64,000 nucleotides of DNA, from positions 1 to 64,000 of the forward strand of contig NZ_BAABHS010000039.1 in NCBI RefSeq assembly GCF_039542225.1. Reading direction: 5' to 3'. Below the pieces are notes generated by a model, which worked only from the letters and a program-made list of their open reading frames with translations, was not told the origin of the DNA and did no database searches. The stretch comes from Yinghuangia aomiensis. GTDB taxonomy: Bacteria; Actinomycetota; Actinomycetes; Streptomycetales; Streptomycetaceae. Of the stretch, positions 9,012 through 18,290 are shown piece by piece. How positions within the stretch are numbered: the first letter of the stretch is position 1; every line of letters begins with the position of its first letter. The position numbers and the translations under genes were made by a program.

Positions 9012-10483
9012 CGCCGTCCGTTCGGGGTCGGATGAGGGGAATCCGGGAGCGCGCCGGGGCGTGCCTCCGGGTCTTCGGGAGCGAGCAGCCAGCAGGCCGC
9101 CCAGTGGCCGTTCTCCGGGTCCGCCGCCGCGGCCGGGAACACCGGCGGGGCTTCCTCGGCGCAGACCGGCATGGCGAGCGGGCAACGCGGGTGGAACCGG
9201 CAGCCCGTCGGCGGATCGGCCGGGTCCGGCGCCTCGCCGAGGCGCTCGGGCGGGGCGGAGCCGGGCGGGCGGTCCGGGTCGGGTGCGGAGTCGACGAGCA
9301 GGCGCGTGTAGGGGTGCGCGGGCGCCTGCGTGACGGCCTCGGCGGGGCCGCCCTCGACGATGCGGCCCGCGTACATGACGCGGACGTTGTCGGCGAAGTA
9401 GCGGGCGGACGCGATGTCGTGCGTGATGTACAGCAGCGCGAGGCCGTCTTCGTGGCCGAGTCGGCGCAGCAGGTTGAGGACGCCGAGCCGGATCGACACG
9501 TCCAGCATCGACACCGGCTCGTCGGCCAGCAGGATCTCCGGCCGCACCGCCAGGGCGCGGGCGATGGACACGCGCTGCCGCTGACCGCCCGACAGTTCGT
9601 GCGGGCGTTTGCTCGCGAACTGCTCGGCCGGCGTCAAGCTGACACGTTCCAGCAGAGCCAGCACCTCGGCGTGGACCTCCGCCGACGACCGGCGCGGACC
9701 GTGCAGGCGCAGCGGGCGGGCCAGGTGGTGATCCACGGTGTGGATGGGGTTCAGCGACGCGAACGGGTCCTGGAAGATCATCTGCACACGCCGCAGATAG
9801 CTCTGGAACGCCCGGCCGCGCGGCTTCCCGACCGGTTCGCCGTCGAGCAGCAGCTGCCCGCGCGTCGGCGGCTCCAGGCGTGCCAGTACCCGGGCCACCG
9901 TCGACTTGCCCGATCCGGACTCGCCGACGACCGCGGTGATCTCGCCGTGGTAGAGAGCCAGTTCGACGTCGTCGGCGGCCCGGACGACGACCGGGGAGCC
10001 CCAGAGGCCGCGGCGGCTGACCGGGTAGTGCCGGGAGATGCCGCGGGCTTCGAGCGCGGGGGTGCGGGCCGGGCCGGGTGCGGGAGGCGAGACGGGGCTC
10101 CCGGCAATGGCGGTGTGGCGGCGGTTGCGGTCGGGTGCGGGGGACGCCGCGGGAACGTCGGTGGCCCGTCGGGCATGCCGCGGCGCCGGGAGCTCGGCGG
10201 CGGCAGGCTCGGTCGGCGCGGGTGAGGCCGATGTGGGGTGTCCGCGGTGTCGGGCGCCGGAGTGCTCCGCTGCGTCGGCGGTCGTTCCTTCGTCTGCACT
10301 GCCGCCTGTCCCGTTGTGCGTCCGCATGTCTCTTCCCGCGTCGGTTCCTGCGACCGCGGTCGGATCCGGACCCGGCGGGCCTTCGGACGCCGGCGCACTG
10401 CCCGGCTCCCCGGGCCACGCCGCCTCGGGACCGGTGTCGGACGCGGCGGATCGGTCGTTGCTCGCCGGTGGTTCAGTCGTCAT
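9008..10483 (-). CDS. ABC importer ATPase, OppF/DppF type
   Basis: This is the second nucleotide-binding subunit of the importer. It has Walker A GESGSGKST, Q-loop FQDPF, signature LSGGQRQRV, Walker B ILLADEP and an H-loop ITHD. The oligopeptide-transporter C-terminal motif CRFHPRCP follows. At 491 residues it is long for the family because a Pro/Ala/Thr-rich stretch of about 140 residues precedes the ATPase domain. The ATG at 10483 lies inside the end of the upstream ATPase gene (11-bp overlap). A start closer to the domain, for example near LEARGISRHYPV, is possible, but no clear ribosome-binding site shows there. Confidence 0.88.
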   Translation of the reverse strand: MTTEPPASNDRSAASDTGPEAAWPGEPGSAPASEGPPGPDPTAVAGTDAGRDMRTHNGTGGSADEGTTADAAEHSGARHRGHPTSASPAPTEPAAAELPAPRHARRATDVPAASPAPDRNRRHTAIAGSPVSPPAPGPARTPALEARGISRHYPVSRRGLWGSPVVVRAADDVELALYHGEITAVVGESGSGKSTVARVLARLEPPTRGQLLLDGEPVGKPRGRAFQSYLRRVQMIFQDPFASLNPIHTVDHHLARPLRLHGPRRSSAEVHAEVLALLERVSLTPAEQFASKRPHELSGGQRQRVSIARALAVRPEILLADEPVSMLDVSIRLGVLNLLRRLGHEDGLALLYITHDIASARYFADNVRVMYAGRIVEGGPAEAVTQAPAHPYTRLLVDSAPDPDRPPGSAPPERLGEAPDPADPPTGCRFHPRCPLAMPVCAEEAPPVFPAAAADPENGHWAACWLLAPEDPEARPGALPDSPHPTPNGRR

Positions 10484-11543
10484 GGCCGGCCCCCTCCTTC
10501 GGGTCGTCCAGGTGGCACGCCACCAAGCGGTCCGGCGACGCCGGAGGGGTGCGCAGCAGGGGGATGTCCCGGGTGCAGCGGCCGAACGCCTCGGGGCAGC
10601 GCGGGTTGAAGGCGCAGCCGGGCGGGAGGGCGCGCAGGTCGGGCGGTGAGCCGGGGATGCCGGCGAGGTCGCGCCGGGGGCCGCGCAGGGGCGGGAAGGA
10701 GCCGACGAGGCCGCGTGTGTACGGGTGGGTCGGGGTGCGGTACACGTCCTGGGCGGGGGCCGATTCGACGATGCGGCCCGCGTACATGATCGCGACCCGG
10801 TCGGCGACTTCGAGGAGCAGCGACAGGTCGTGCGTGATGAACAGCACCGAGAAGCCGAACTCTTGGCGCAGTCGCACGAGTTCGGCGAGCACGTCGCGCT
10901 GGACGACGACGTCGAGGGCGGTCGTGGGCTCGTCGAGGACGAGGATCTCCGGGTCGAGCGCGAGCGCCATGGCGATCATGATGCGCTGCCGCATGCCGCC
11001 GGACAGCTCGTGCGGATAGGCGCTGAGCCGGGCGCTGGGGACGCCGACCGTGGTGAGCAGGTGCGCGGCCCGGTCCCGGCATTCGGCGCGGCTGATGCCC
11101 GGCCGGTGCGCGCGCAGCGTGTCGGCGATCTGCACGGCCACCGTGTGCACGGGGTTGAGCGCGTTCATCGCGCTCTGGAACACGATGGCGATCTCTTCCC
11201 ACCGGAACGCACGCAGGTCGTTGCGTGCCATCGCCATCACGTCGACGGGCGGGCTCGCGGCGCCGTCGGCGGAGGGCTTGCGGTGGTAGAGGACTTGCCC
11301 GGCGGCGATCCGGCCCGGCGGGCGCAGCAGCCGGGTGACGGCGTGCGCCAGCGTGGACTTCCCGGAGCCGGACTCGCCGGCCAGTCCCAGGGTCTCCGAC
11401 CGGTGCAGGGTGAGGTCGACGGTGTCGACCGCGTGCACGGCGCCCGGGCCTTCGCCGTAGTCGACGGTCAATCCGCGGATTTCCAAGAGCGGTTCGCGGC
11501 CGGGTGCCGGGATCGGCGCGGGGACGGTGGCGGGGGCGGTCAT
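10473..11543 (-). CDS. ABC importer ATPase, OppD/DppD type
   Basis: This is the first nucleotide-binding subunit, 356 residues, normal for the family. It has Walker A GESGSGKST, Q-loop FQSAMNALNP, signature LSGGMRQRI, Walker B ILVLDEP and H-loop ITHD. The C-terminal CAFNPRCPEA motif is typical of di/oligopeptide-type ATPases and often ligates an iron-sulfur cluster there. The ATG at 11543 overlaps the preceding permease stop as ATGA, so translation is probably coupled. The stop lies 11 bases inside the next ATPase gene. Confidence 0.93.
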   Translation of the reverse strand: MTAPATVPAPIPAPGREPLLEIRGLTVDYGEGPGAVHAVDTVDLTLHRSETLGLAGESGSGKSTLAHAVTRLLRPPGRIAAGQVLYHRKPSADGAASPPVDVMAMARNDLRAFRWEEIAIVFQSAMNALNPVHTVAVQIADTLRAHRPGISRAECRDRAAHLLTTVGVPSARLSAYPHELSGGMRQRIMIAMALALDPEILVLDEPTTALDVVVQRDVLAELVRLRQEFGFSVLFITHDLSLLLEVADRVAIMYAGRIVESAPAQDVYRTPTHPYTRGLVGSFPPLRGPRRDLAGIPGSPPDLRALPPGCAFNPRCPEAFGRCTRDIPLLRTPPASPDRLVACHLDDPKEGAGHDD

Positions 11544-12511
11544 ACGCTTGCCTCCGGGGCGGTGGGCGACGGCTTCCGCGATGTGCGGCGGGCCCGGCGC
11601 TTCTTCTCGGCGGAGGCCAGGCGCGGGTTCATCAGCTCGTCGGCGCCGAAGTTGATGAGGGACAGGCTTGCGCCGACCAGGGCGATGCACAGACCGGGCG
11701 GGACGTACCACCACCACGCGCCGGTGGTGAACGCGCTGGAGTTCTGCGCCCAGTACAGGGTCACGCCCCAGCTCCACGTGCTCAGCGAGCCCAGGCCGAG
11801 GAACGACAGCCCGGCTTCGGTGAGGATCGCGAAGATGAAGGTGAACAGGAACCCGGAGACGATGATCGCCCCGAGGTTGGGCACGAGTTCCACGGTGACG
11901 ATGCGCCACGGGCGTTCGCCGATCGCGCGGGCGGCTTTGATGTAGTCGCGATTGCGCAGCGACAGGGTTTGCGCGCGCAGGAGCCGCGCGCCGAACGCCC
12001 AGCCGGTGACGCTGATGACCACCGCAATCGGGAACCAGCCGCCGCCGTGCAGGTAGCCGGTGAGCACGATGGTCAGCGGCAGGGCCGGGATCACCAGGAA
12101 GATGTTGGTGAGCATGGACAGGATGTCGTCCGTCCAGCCGCCCGCGTAGCCGGCGGTCACGCCGATGAGGACGCCGAGCGCGGTGGCGAACGTGGCCGCG
12201 ACCAGGCCTACGAGCATCGAGGTGCGGGCGCCGACGAGGATCTGCGACAGGATGTCCTGCCCGGATTGCGTGGTCCCCAACAGGTGCTGCGCGCTGGGGG
12301 ATTGCAGCACGGGGCCGCCGGTCTTCGACGGGTCTTCCGGGGCGATCCACGGCCCGATGACGGCGAGCAGGACGAAGCACCCGAAGACCACCATGCCGGT
12401 CAGCGCCTTGCCGGACCGCAGCAGCGGGAAGCGGCGTTTCCGAGCGGCCGGGGCGGCGGCGGGCTCCGCGGACGGGGATTCGGGCGCGGCGAGTGCGGTG
12501 GCCGCGGTCAT
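11540..12511 (-). CDS. ABC importer permease, OppC/DppC type
   Basis: This inner-membrane permease subunit of 323 residues opens with a short Ala/Pro-rich cytoplasmic segment and a first membrane helix (TGMVVFGCFVLLAVIGPWIA). The canonical IAPEDP and LLGTTQSGQDILSQ blocks follow, then the permease core. The coupling loop is recognisable at DYIKAARAIGERPWRIVTVEL. The ATG at 12511 overlaps the stop of the partner permease as ATGA. Confidence 0.93.
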   Translation of the reverse strand: MTAATALAAPESPSAEPAAAPAARKRRFPLLRSGKALTGMVVFGCFVLLAVIGPWIAPEDPSKTGGPVLQSPSAQHLLGTTQSGQDILSQILVGARTSMLVGLVAATFATALGVLIGVTAGYAGGWTDDILSMLTNIFLVIPALPLTIVLTGYLHGGGWFPIAVVISVTGWAFGARLLRAQTLSLRNRDYIKAARAIGERPWRIVTVELVPNLGAIIVSGFLFTFIFAILTEAGLSFLGLGSLSTWSWGVTLYWAQNSSAFTTGAWWWYVPPGLCIALVGASLSLINFGADELMNPRLASAEKKRRARRTSRKPSPTAPEASV

Positions 12512-13488
12512 CGTGCCTCCTGGCGGATGCGCGGGTCGAGGAGCACGTAGCACAGGTCCACGACGAAGTTGGCGAGCAGCACCATCAGCGTGATGATGAG
12601 GAACAGGCCCTGCATGAGCGGGTAATCGTTGTTCAGCACCGCGTTGTAGAGCATGAATCCGATGCCGGGGTACGAGAAAACCGTCTCGGTGACGATCGAT
12701 CCGCTGACGATGAAGCCGAGCGACATCGCGAACCCGGAGATGTTCGGCAGCAGCGCGTTGCGCGCGGCATAGCCGAGCATGACGCGGCGCGTGCGGAGAC
12801 CTTTCGCCTCCGCGACCAGCACATAGTCCTCGGACAGCGTGGTCAGCATCATGTTGCGCATGCCGAGCAGCCAGCCGGCGATCGACCCGACGACGATGGT
12901 CGCCGCGGGCAGCACCGAGTGGCTGAACGCGCTCGCGATGAACTCGCCGGACCAGCCGACTTCCAGCTCCGGGCGGTAGCCGCCGGACAACGGGAACCAG
13001 CCCAGTTCGGCACCGAACACGGACAGCGCGACCAGCGCGATCCAGAAGTACGGCACCGCGGCGAAGAACGTGGTCACCGGCAGCAGGTGGTCGAGGAACG
13101 ATCCGCGCTTCCACGCGGCCGCCACGCCCAGCAGCGTGCCGAGCACGAAGCCGATCGCGGTGGCGACGCCGACCAACACGACCGTCCACCACAGGCCTTG
13201 GCCGATCACCTCGGACACGCGGCCCGGGAAATAGGCGACCGAGGTCCCGAGATCGCCGTGCAGCAGGTCTTTCCAGTAGGTGCCGTACTGCGACAGCAGG
13301 CTGGCATTGCTGACGCCGATTTGGGCCTTGATGGCGTCGATCTGTTCTTTCGAGATCTGCCCCTGGAAACGGGACAGCATCGTGTTCTCCGGGCTGCCCG
13401 GCATGAGCCGGGGGATGAGGAAGTTCATGGTGATCGCCGCCCACGCGGTCACCACGTAGAAAGCGATACGCCGGATGAGGAAACGCAC
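12508..13488 (-). CDS. ABC importer permease, OppB/DppB type
   Basis: This is the first gene of the five-gene importer operon and encodes a 326-residue membrane permease. It has the usual N-terminal helix followed by RLMPGSPE, the periplasmic region with GDLGTSVAYF, and the coupling segment DYVLVAEAKGLRTRRV. The C-terminal PRIRQEAR ends the family domain. The four later genes all overlap their upstream neighbour by 4 or 11 bases, so one polycistronic message from a promoter in 13489-13660 is likely. Confidence 0.94.
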   Translation of the reverse strand: MRFLIRRIAFYVVTAWAAITMNFLIPRLMPGSPENTMLSRFQGQISKEQIDAIKAQIGVSNASLLSQYGTYWKDLLHGDLGTSVAYFPGRVSEVIGQGLWWTVVLVGVATAIGFVLGTLLGVAAAWKRGSFLDHLLPVTTFFAAVPYFWIALVALSVFGAELGWFPLSGGYRPELEVGWSGEFIASAFSHSVLPAATIVVGSIAGWLLGMRNMMLTTLSEDYVLVAEAKGLRTRRVMLGYAARNALLPNISGFAMSLGFIVSGSIVTETVFSYPGIGFMLYNAVLNNDYPLMQGLFLIITLMVLLANFVVDLCYVLLDPRIRQEAR

Positions 13489-13675
13489 CTATCACCACCG
13501 ACTTCGAGCGGGCCTGGCGGGCAGAGCGAGGCGAGCAAGGCACGAGCGGGTGGAACACGGGAAGCGCGCGGGCGGGACGGTGCCGCGTGCGCCAGACTGT
13601 ACGACCCCGACTGAGCGATCGGTAGGTATGTGATGTGACCGTGATCAAAACCGGACGGTGGCCCACGGATGCGGC

Positions 13676-13708
13676 AAAGCCCCGGCGGAACGGGTCCGCC
13701 GGGGCTTT
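13676..13708 (-). terminator. Terminator hairpin after the PQQ-kinase gene
   Basis: Arms 13676-13689 and 13695-13708 are perfectly complementary over 14 bp around ACGGG. A smaller 8-bp hairpin (13721-13728 with 13733-13740) lies between it and the kinase stop codon. Together they should end kinase transcription before the importer operon promoter. Confidence 0.8.
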
Positions 13709-13760
13709 CGAGTGCCGGGAAGGCGGCCGGATGGCCGCCTGAACTCCCTTACGGGAAAGT

Positions 13761-16301
13761 TCAGTTGGTCGTGGCTCCGGGCGGTGCTCCGCCGGTCGCC
13801 GCGTCGATCACGTACAGGTGCCGGTCGGTGCTGCCGACGAACACCATGCCGTCCGCGACCACCGGCGACGTCACCCGGCCATCGGTGACGTACCGCCACC
13901 GCGGCTCGCCCGTCGCCGCGACCGCGACCACCGAATGGTCGCTGCTGCCCGCGAACACCATGCCGTTCTCCACGACCGGCGACGTGACCCAGCCGTCCGT
14001 CTTGTACCGCCACAGGCAGCTCGTCGAGTTGACGTCGACCGCGTAGAGGCCGCCGTCGCCGCTGCCGAAGTACGACACGCCGTTCGCCGCCGCGGGCTGC
14101 GCCACCGGGCCCTGCGCCTTGTACCAGCCGCGTAGCTGGCCGCCCTGCGCGTCCAGCAGGTACAGGTACTGGTCGGTGCTGCCCACGTGCACGACGCCGC
14201 CGGACACCGTCGGCGCGGACACCCAGCCGCCGGTCTGGTAGCGCCAACGCGCGTAGCCGGTGACCGCGTCCAGCGCGTACACGCACCGGTCGCTGCTGCC
14301 GAAGTACACGACGTTGTCCACGACCGTCGGCGTCGTCGCCCAGCCCTGCGTGGGGAACCGCCAGCGGCACAGGCCCGTCGCGGTGTCCACCGCGTAGACC
14401 GCGTTGTCGCTGCTGCCGAAGTACACCGTGCCGTTGGCGACCACAGGCGCGGCCACCACCTCGCCGCCGGTCGGGAAGCTCCACCGCCACTGGCGGCTCG
14501 CCAACTCCAGCGCGTACAGGTGGTTGTCCTGGCTGCTCAGGTACATCATCTCGCCCTCGACCGCGGGCGGATGCGACCAGCCGCTGCTGTCGAACCGCCA
14601 TTCGCGGGTCGACAGATGCAGCGTGTGCAGGCCGTTGTCCTTGCTGTGCACGTGGATCCGCGACGTGCGGACGCCGCCCGCACGCACCGGCGGCGACAGG
14701 ATCTCCGCACTCGCCGCGAACCGCCACGGGCGCGTCGTCGGCGCGGACATCGGCCCGGTCGGGGTGCGCGGCGTCGGCGGATGCGGACGCGGCGCGTCGT
14801 CGGCACCGGCGATGTACGTCGGCGTAGCCCCCGGCGCCGGACCGCCCTTGCGCAGCATCGTCTCCGCGGCGCCCGGCTGCGCGCCGTGCGCCTGACCGGG
14901 CGGATGCGACCCCGGCGGGGGACCGTACGGGCCCGGCGCGGTCGGCTGCGGGGTCGGCATCGGGCGCTGCTGCACGCCGCCGCCGGGCATGCCCGAGCCG
15001 GGCTGCGAGCCCGGACGCGGCGGGGCCGTCATCGGGTAGGCGCCCATCGGCTGCCCGCCGACCGGCTGCGGATGCGGCGGCGCGGACCCGGGGCCGCCGG
15101 GCGGCATCACCGGGCGCGGCGGGGCGCCGTGCGGCTGGGAGCCCGGACCGCCGAACGGACCACCGGGGCCGCCCGGGCCGCCGGGCTGCGACACCGGCGG
15201 CTGCGGGGACGGGCCGGGTACCCGCGGCACCGGGTCGGGACCGGTCGGTGCGGGCTGGGCGGGCGACTCGGCCTGGATCTGGGCGGGCAGCTTGCCCCAG
15301 TCGTCGTCGCTCAGCTTGCCGATGTCGTCGTCGGTCTCCTCGGGCGCGGCCTGCGGCTCGGGCACCGGGGGAGTGCGCTGGCCCGCCGGGCGGTACTGCC
15401 GCTCGAACCGCTCGACCATCGCGGCAGCTGCCTCGGGCAGCCGGCTGTCCGAGTCCGAGTAGCTGCTCTCCGCGTCCAGCAGCGGCGCCAGCCGGGTCAG
15501 CAGCGCGGTCGGCGACGGGCGGTGCTCCGGCGCGCGCTGCATGCACGAATTGATCAGGTCGTGGAGTTCGTCGGGCAGCCCCACCAGGTCCGCCGAGCCG
15601 GTCACCAGGCGCAGCAGCGCCTCGGCCGGCTTCCGGTCCGGATACGGCGAATGCGCCGTCGCCGCGTACACGAGCGTGGCGCCGAGCGAGAACATGTCGC
15701 TCGCCGGGGTGATGTCCCGCACGCCCTGCGCCTGTTCCGGCGACATGTAGGCGGGGGTGCCGACCGCGACACCGGTCATGGTCAGCGAACCGAAGTCCGC
15801 GGCCCGGGAAATGCCGAAGTCGATCACCTTCGGGCCGTCGCTGGCGACCAGCACGTTGGACGGCTTGAGGTCGCGGTGCACCAGCCCGGCCGCGTGCACC
15901 GACTCCAGGGCCTCCGCGATGCCGGCGGCGAGCCAGCGGATCGCACCGGCGGGCAGCGGACCGCAGGCGCGCACGAGGGTTTCCAACGAGGGGGCGGGCA
16001 CGTAGGCGGTGGCCAGCCACGGCACGGCGGCATCGGGGTCGGCGTTGACCACGGCGGCGGTGAACACACCGCTCACCCGGCGGGCCGCGGCGACTTCCTG
16101 CGCGAAGCGCGCGCGGAAGCCCGGGTCGCCGCCGAGTTCGGAGCGGATGGTCTTGATGGCGACCAGCCGGCCGAACGGCGAACGTCCGAGGTAGATGCGG
16201 CCCATCCCGCCCGCGCCGAGCCGGCCCAGGACGGTGTACGGCCCGATCCGGTTCGGATCACCCTTGGCGAGGGGCTCACCCGGCCACTCGTGTTCGGTCA
16301 C
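13761..16301 (-). CDS. Ser/Thr protein kinase with C-terminal PQQ-type beta-propeller (AfsK-like)
   Basis: This 846-residue protein has a complete Hanks kinase at residues 21-285: LGAGGMG loop, VAIK lysine (K50), HRDLKPSN (142-149), DFG (161-163) and a Thr-bearing activation segment ending GTPAYMSPEQ. A Pro/Gly-rich linker (about 330-530) follows. The C-terminal 300 residues hold at least seven repeats of the VYFGSSDNAVYAVDTATG type, a PQQ/BamB-like propeller. I see no membrane helix, so the propeller should be cytoplasmic, as I recall for AfsK of S. coelicolor. The GTG at 16301 is chosen because the kinase fold starts soon after; a tandem ATG about 40 bases upstream is an alternative. The gene has its own 362-base upstream region. 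Confidence 0.9.
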   Translation of the reverse strand: MTEHEWPGEPLAKGDPNRIGPYTVLGRLGAGGMGRIYLGRSPFGRLVAIKTIRSELGGDPGFRARFAQEVAAARRVSGVFTAAVVNADPDAAVPWLATAYVPAPSLETLVRACGPLPAGAIRWLAAGIAEALESVHAAGLVHRDLKPSNVLVASDGPKVIDFGISRAADFGSLTMTGVAVGTPAYMSPEQAQGVRDITPASDMFSLGATLVYAATAHSPYPDRKPAEALLRLVTGSADLVGLPDELHDLINSCMQRAPEHRPSPTALLTRLAPLLDAESSYSDSDSRLPEAAAAMVERFERQYRPAGQRTPPVPEPQAAPEETDDDIGKLSDDDWGKLPAQIQAESPAQPAPTGPDPVPRVPGPSPQPPVSQPGGPGGPGGPFGGPGSQPHGAPPRPVMPPGGPGSAPPHPQPVGGQPMGAYPMTAPPRPGSQPGSGMPGGGVQQRPMPTPQPTAPGPYGPPPGSHPPGQAHGAQPGAAETMLRKGGPAPGATPTYIAGADDAPRPHPPTPRTPTGPMSAPTTRPWRFAASAEILSPPVRAGGVRTSRIHVHSKDNGLHTLHLSTREWRFDSSGWSHPPAVEGEMMYLSSQDNHLYALELASRQWRWSFPTGGEVVAAPVVANGTVYFGSSDNAVYAVDTATGLCRWRFPTQGWATTPTVVDNVVYFGSSDRCVYALDAVTGYARWRYQTGGWVSAPTVSGGVVHVGSTDQYLYLLDAQGGQLRGWYKAQGPVAQPAAANGVSYFGSGDGGLYAVDVNSTSCLWRYKTDGWVTSPVVENGMVFAGSSDHSVVAVAATGEPRWRYVTDGRVTSPVVADGMVFVGSTDRHLYVIDAATGGAPPGATTN

Positions 16302-16597
16302 AATCCCCCCGATTTCTCCCCCACCACCGCCCATCATCCCCGCCGGTTCCTCGCTGCGACAGAGTCCGCGCCGATCCGGTCGACCGGCGCGTGTGCAGCC
16401 ACCGGGGACGCGGAGCGCCGCGTCCGGAATCCCCCTGCTGCCTGAGGCAGAGTACCGGCCCGCGAGCGCCGCCGCCCACGGTGTGCCTCCGTCGGAGGCG
16501 GGTGTCGCGGATGCTTCGGTGCTTCTTTCACTGCGTTGAGACGCGGGACGGCGGATCGGGGTTCCCGACCGATCGAGTTCGTCCCGGGTGCGCATAT

Positions 16598-16636
16598 GCC
16601 GAGCGGCCGGCCCCGCAGGGAAACCGGCCGCTCGGC
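16598..16636 (-). terminator. Terminator hairpin after the efflux gene
   Basis: Arms 16598-16610 and 16624-16636 pair over 13 bp around a 13-nt loop, 28 bases past the efflux gene stop. The remaining 16302-16597 is the upstream region of the kinase gene, without a supported ORF. Confidence 0.75.
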
Positions 16637-16663
16637 CAAGCGTTTGACGGAATTCCGGTTGTG

Positions 16664-18169
16664 TCAGTGGCTGACCGCGGCCGGGTCGACCTTGATGTCC
16701 TCGCGGCGGACGCGCACGAGCACGAACGCGATCACCGACGAGGCGAACAGCATGAGCGACGCGGCGAAGATCGGCCCAGTCGAGAAGACGCTGGCCGCCT
16801 CCGCCGGCGTGTCCGCCGACTTGACCGCCGACGTCGCGATCGTGGCCAGCACCGCCAGCCCGATGGTGCCGCCGATCTGCTGCGTGACGTTGAGCACCGC
16901 AGAACCGACGCCCATGTCCTTCGGGTCGATGCCCGCGGTCGCGGTCGCCATGATCGAGACGAACACGCCGCCCATGCCGAGGCCCATGAGGACCACACCC
17001 GGCAGCACACCGGTCCAGTAGTTCGAACCGGCGTCGAGGAACGACAGCCACAGCAGGCCGGTGCCGGCCAGCAGCGGACCGACGACCAGGAACGGCCGCG
17101 GACCGGTCCGCGTGATGATCCGCGAGGTGACCTGCGCCGACGTGATGACGCCCGCGGTCAGCGGCAGATAGGCCACGCCCGCCAGGATCGGCGACAGGTC
17201 GAGCAGCAGCTGGTTCTGCATGAACAGGGTGAGGAAGAAGAACGTGCTCATCATCCCCGCACCGGCCAGCATCATGACCAGGTAGCCGCCGGTCCGCGTC
17301 CGGTTGAGGAACAGCCGCAGCGGCAGCAGCGGCTGACGGGTCTTCAGCTCGCCGAACACGAACAGCGCCAGGAACACCACGCCCACCACGAAGCTGGCGA
17401 TCGCCATGCCGTCGGTCCAGGTGTGGTCCTTCTGGTTCTGGCTCTGCTCCGACACCCGGATGAAGCCGTAGACCAGTGCGGACACACCCACCGTCGAGGT
17501 GATCGCGCCGGGCAGGTCGAACCGGGCCAGGCCGCCGCCCGCCCCGGTCACCTTGTCGTTCGGGAAGATCCGCGGAATGGCCAGGCCCAGCGCGAGGCCG
17601 ATCGGCACGTTCACGAACATGACCCAGCGCCAGTTCGCGTACTCGGTCAGGAGACCGCCGGCGAGCAGGCCCACGGCCGCACCCATACCGGACACCGCGG
17701 CATAGACGCCGAGCGCCTTGTTGCGCTCCGCGCCCTCCTTGAAGGTCGTGGTGACCAGCGACAGCACCGCGGGGGCGGTGATCGCTCCGCCGACGCCCTG
17801 CAGGGCACGGGCGGCCAGCAGCATGGCCTCGTTCTGTGCGAACCCGCCGAGCAGGCTGGCCACCGTGAATATGGCCAGCCCCAGGATGAACATCCGGCGG
17901 CGGCCGAGCAGGTCGCCGAGGCGCCCGCCGAGCAGCAGCAGGCCGCCGAAGGTCAGCGTGTAAGCGTTCATCACCCAGGTCAGCGACGCGTCGTTGAAGT
18001 CGAGCGCGGTCTTGATGTGCTTGAGGGCGATGTTCACGATCGTGGCGTCGAGGACGATCATGAGCTGCGCACCCGCCAGCACGGCCAGCGCCAGGCCCGG
18101 GTGCACGCTCTTGCCCGGCGCGCCGGGCGATCCCGTGGAGGCGGCGACCTCGGGGGGTGCCGTGGACAT
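16664..18169 (-). CDS. MFS drug efflux transporter, DHA2 (14-TM) family
   Basis: This proton-driven exporter of 501 residues has about 14 hydrophobic segments. Family motifs include LDATIVNIALKHI in helix 1 (DHA2 motif D1), GGRLGDLLGRRRMF (motif A) and GVGGAITAPAVLSLV with the antiporter-like motif C region. The ATG at 18169 (MSTAPPEV) is preceded by GAGG; a start 66 bases upstream is less likely. A TetR-family gene is divergently transcribed 122 bases away with an inverted repeat between them, the usual layout for a repressor-controlled efflux pump. The substrate is not predictable. Confidence 0.93.
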   Translation of the reverse strand: MSTAPPEVAASTGSPGAPGKSVHPGLALAVLAGAQLMIVLDATIVNIALKHIKTALDFNDASLTWVMNAYTLTFGGLLLLGGRLGDLLGRRRMFILGLAIFTVASLLGGFAQNEAMLLAARALQGVGGAITAPAVLSLVTTTFKEGAERNKALGVYAAVSGMGAAVGLLAGGLLTEYANWRWVMFVNVPIGLALGLAIPRIFPNDKVTGAGGGLARFDLPGAITSTVGVSALVYGFIRVSEQSQNQKDHTWTDGMAIASFVVGVVFLALFVFGELKTRQPLLPLRLFLNRTRTGGYLVMMLAGAGMMSTFFFLTLFMQNQLLLDLSPILAGVAYLPLTAGVITSAQVTSRIITRTGPRPFLVVGPLLAGTGLLWLSFLDAGSNYWTGVLPGVVLMGLGMGGVFVSIMATATAGIDPKDMGVGSAVLNVTQQIGGTIGLAVLATIATSAVKSADTPAEAASVFSTGPIFAASLMLFASSVIAFVLVRVRREDIKVDPAAVSH

Positions 18170-18243
18170 AGAGGTACCTCGTTCTGAGAAGACGGAAAAT
18201 AGAGGACGGTTCCGTACTCTGGTCACAGTAAGCAAAGCCCGTT

Positions 18244-18263
18244 AGAGAACGCAAACGTTTTCT
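18244..18263. promoter_or_regulatory. Inverted repeat, likely TetR operator
   Basis: AGAGAACG-CAAA-CGTTTTCT has 8-bp arms with one mismatch (18244-18251 and 18256-18263). It sits in the 121-base space between the efflux and TetR genes, 28 bases before the TetR start. One bound repressor could control both genes. Confidence 0.65.
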
Positions 18264-18290
18264 GTACGATGGTTTGCGGAGGCCGACCCC

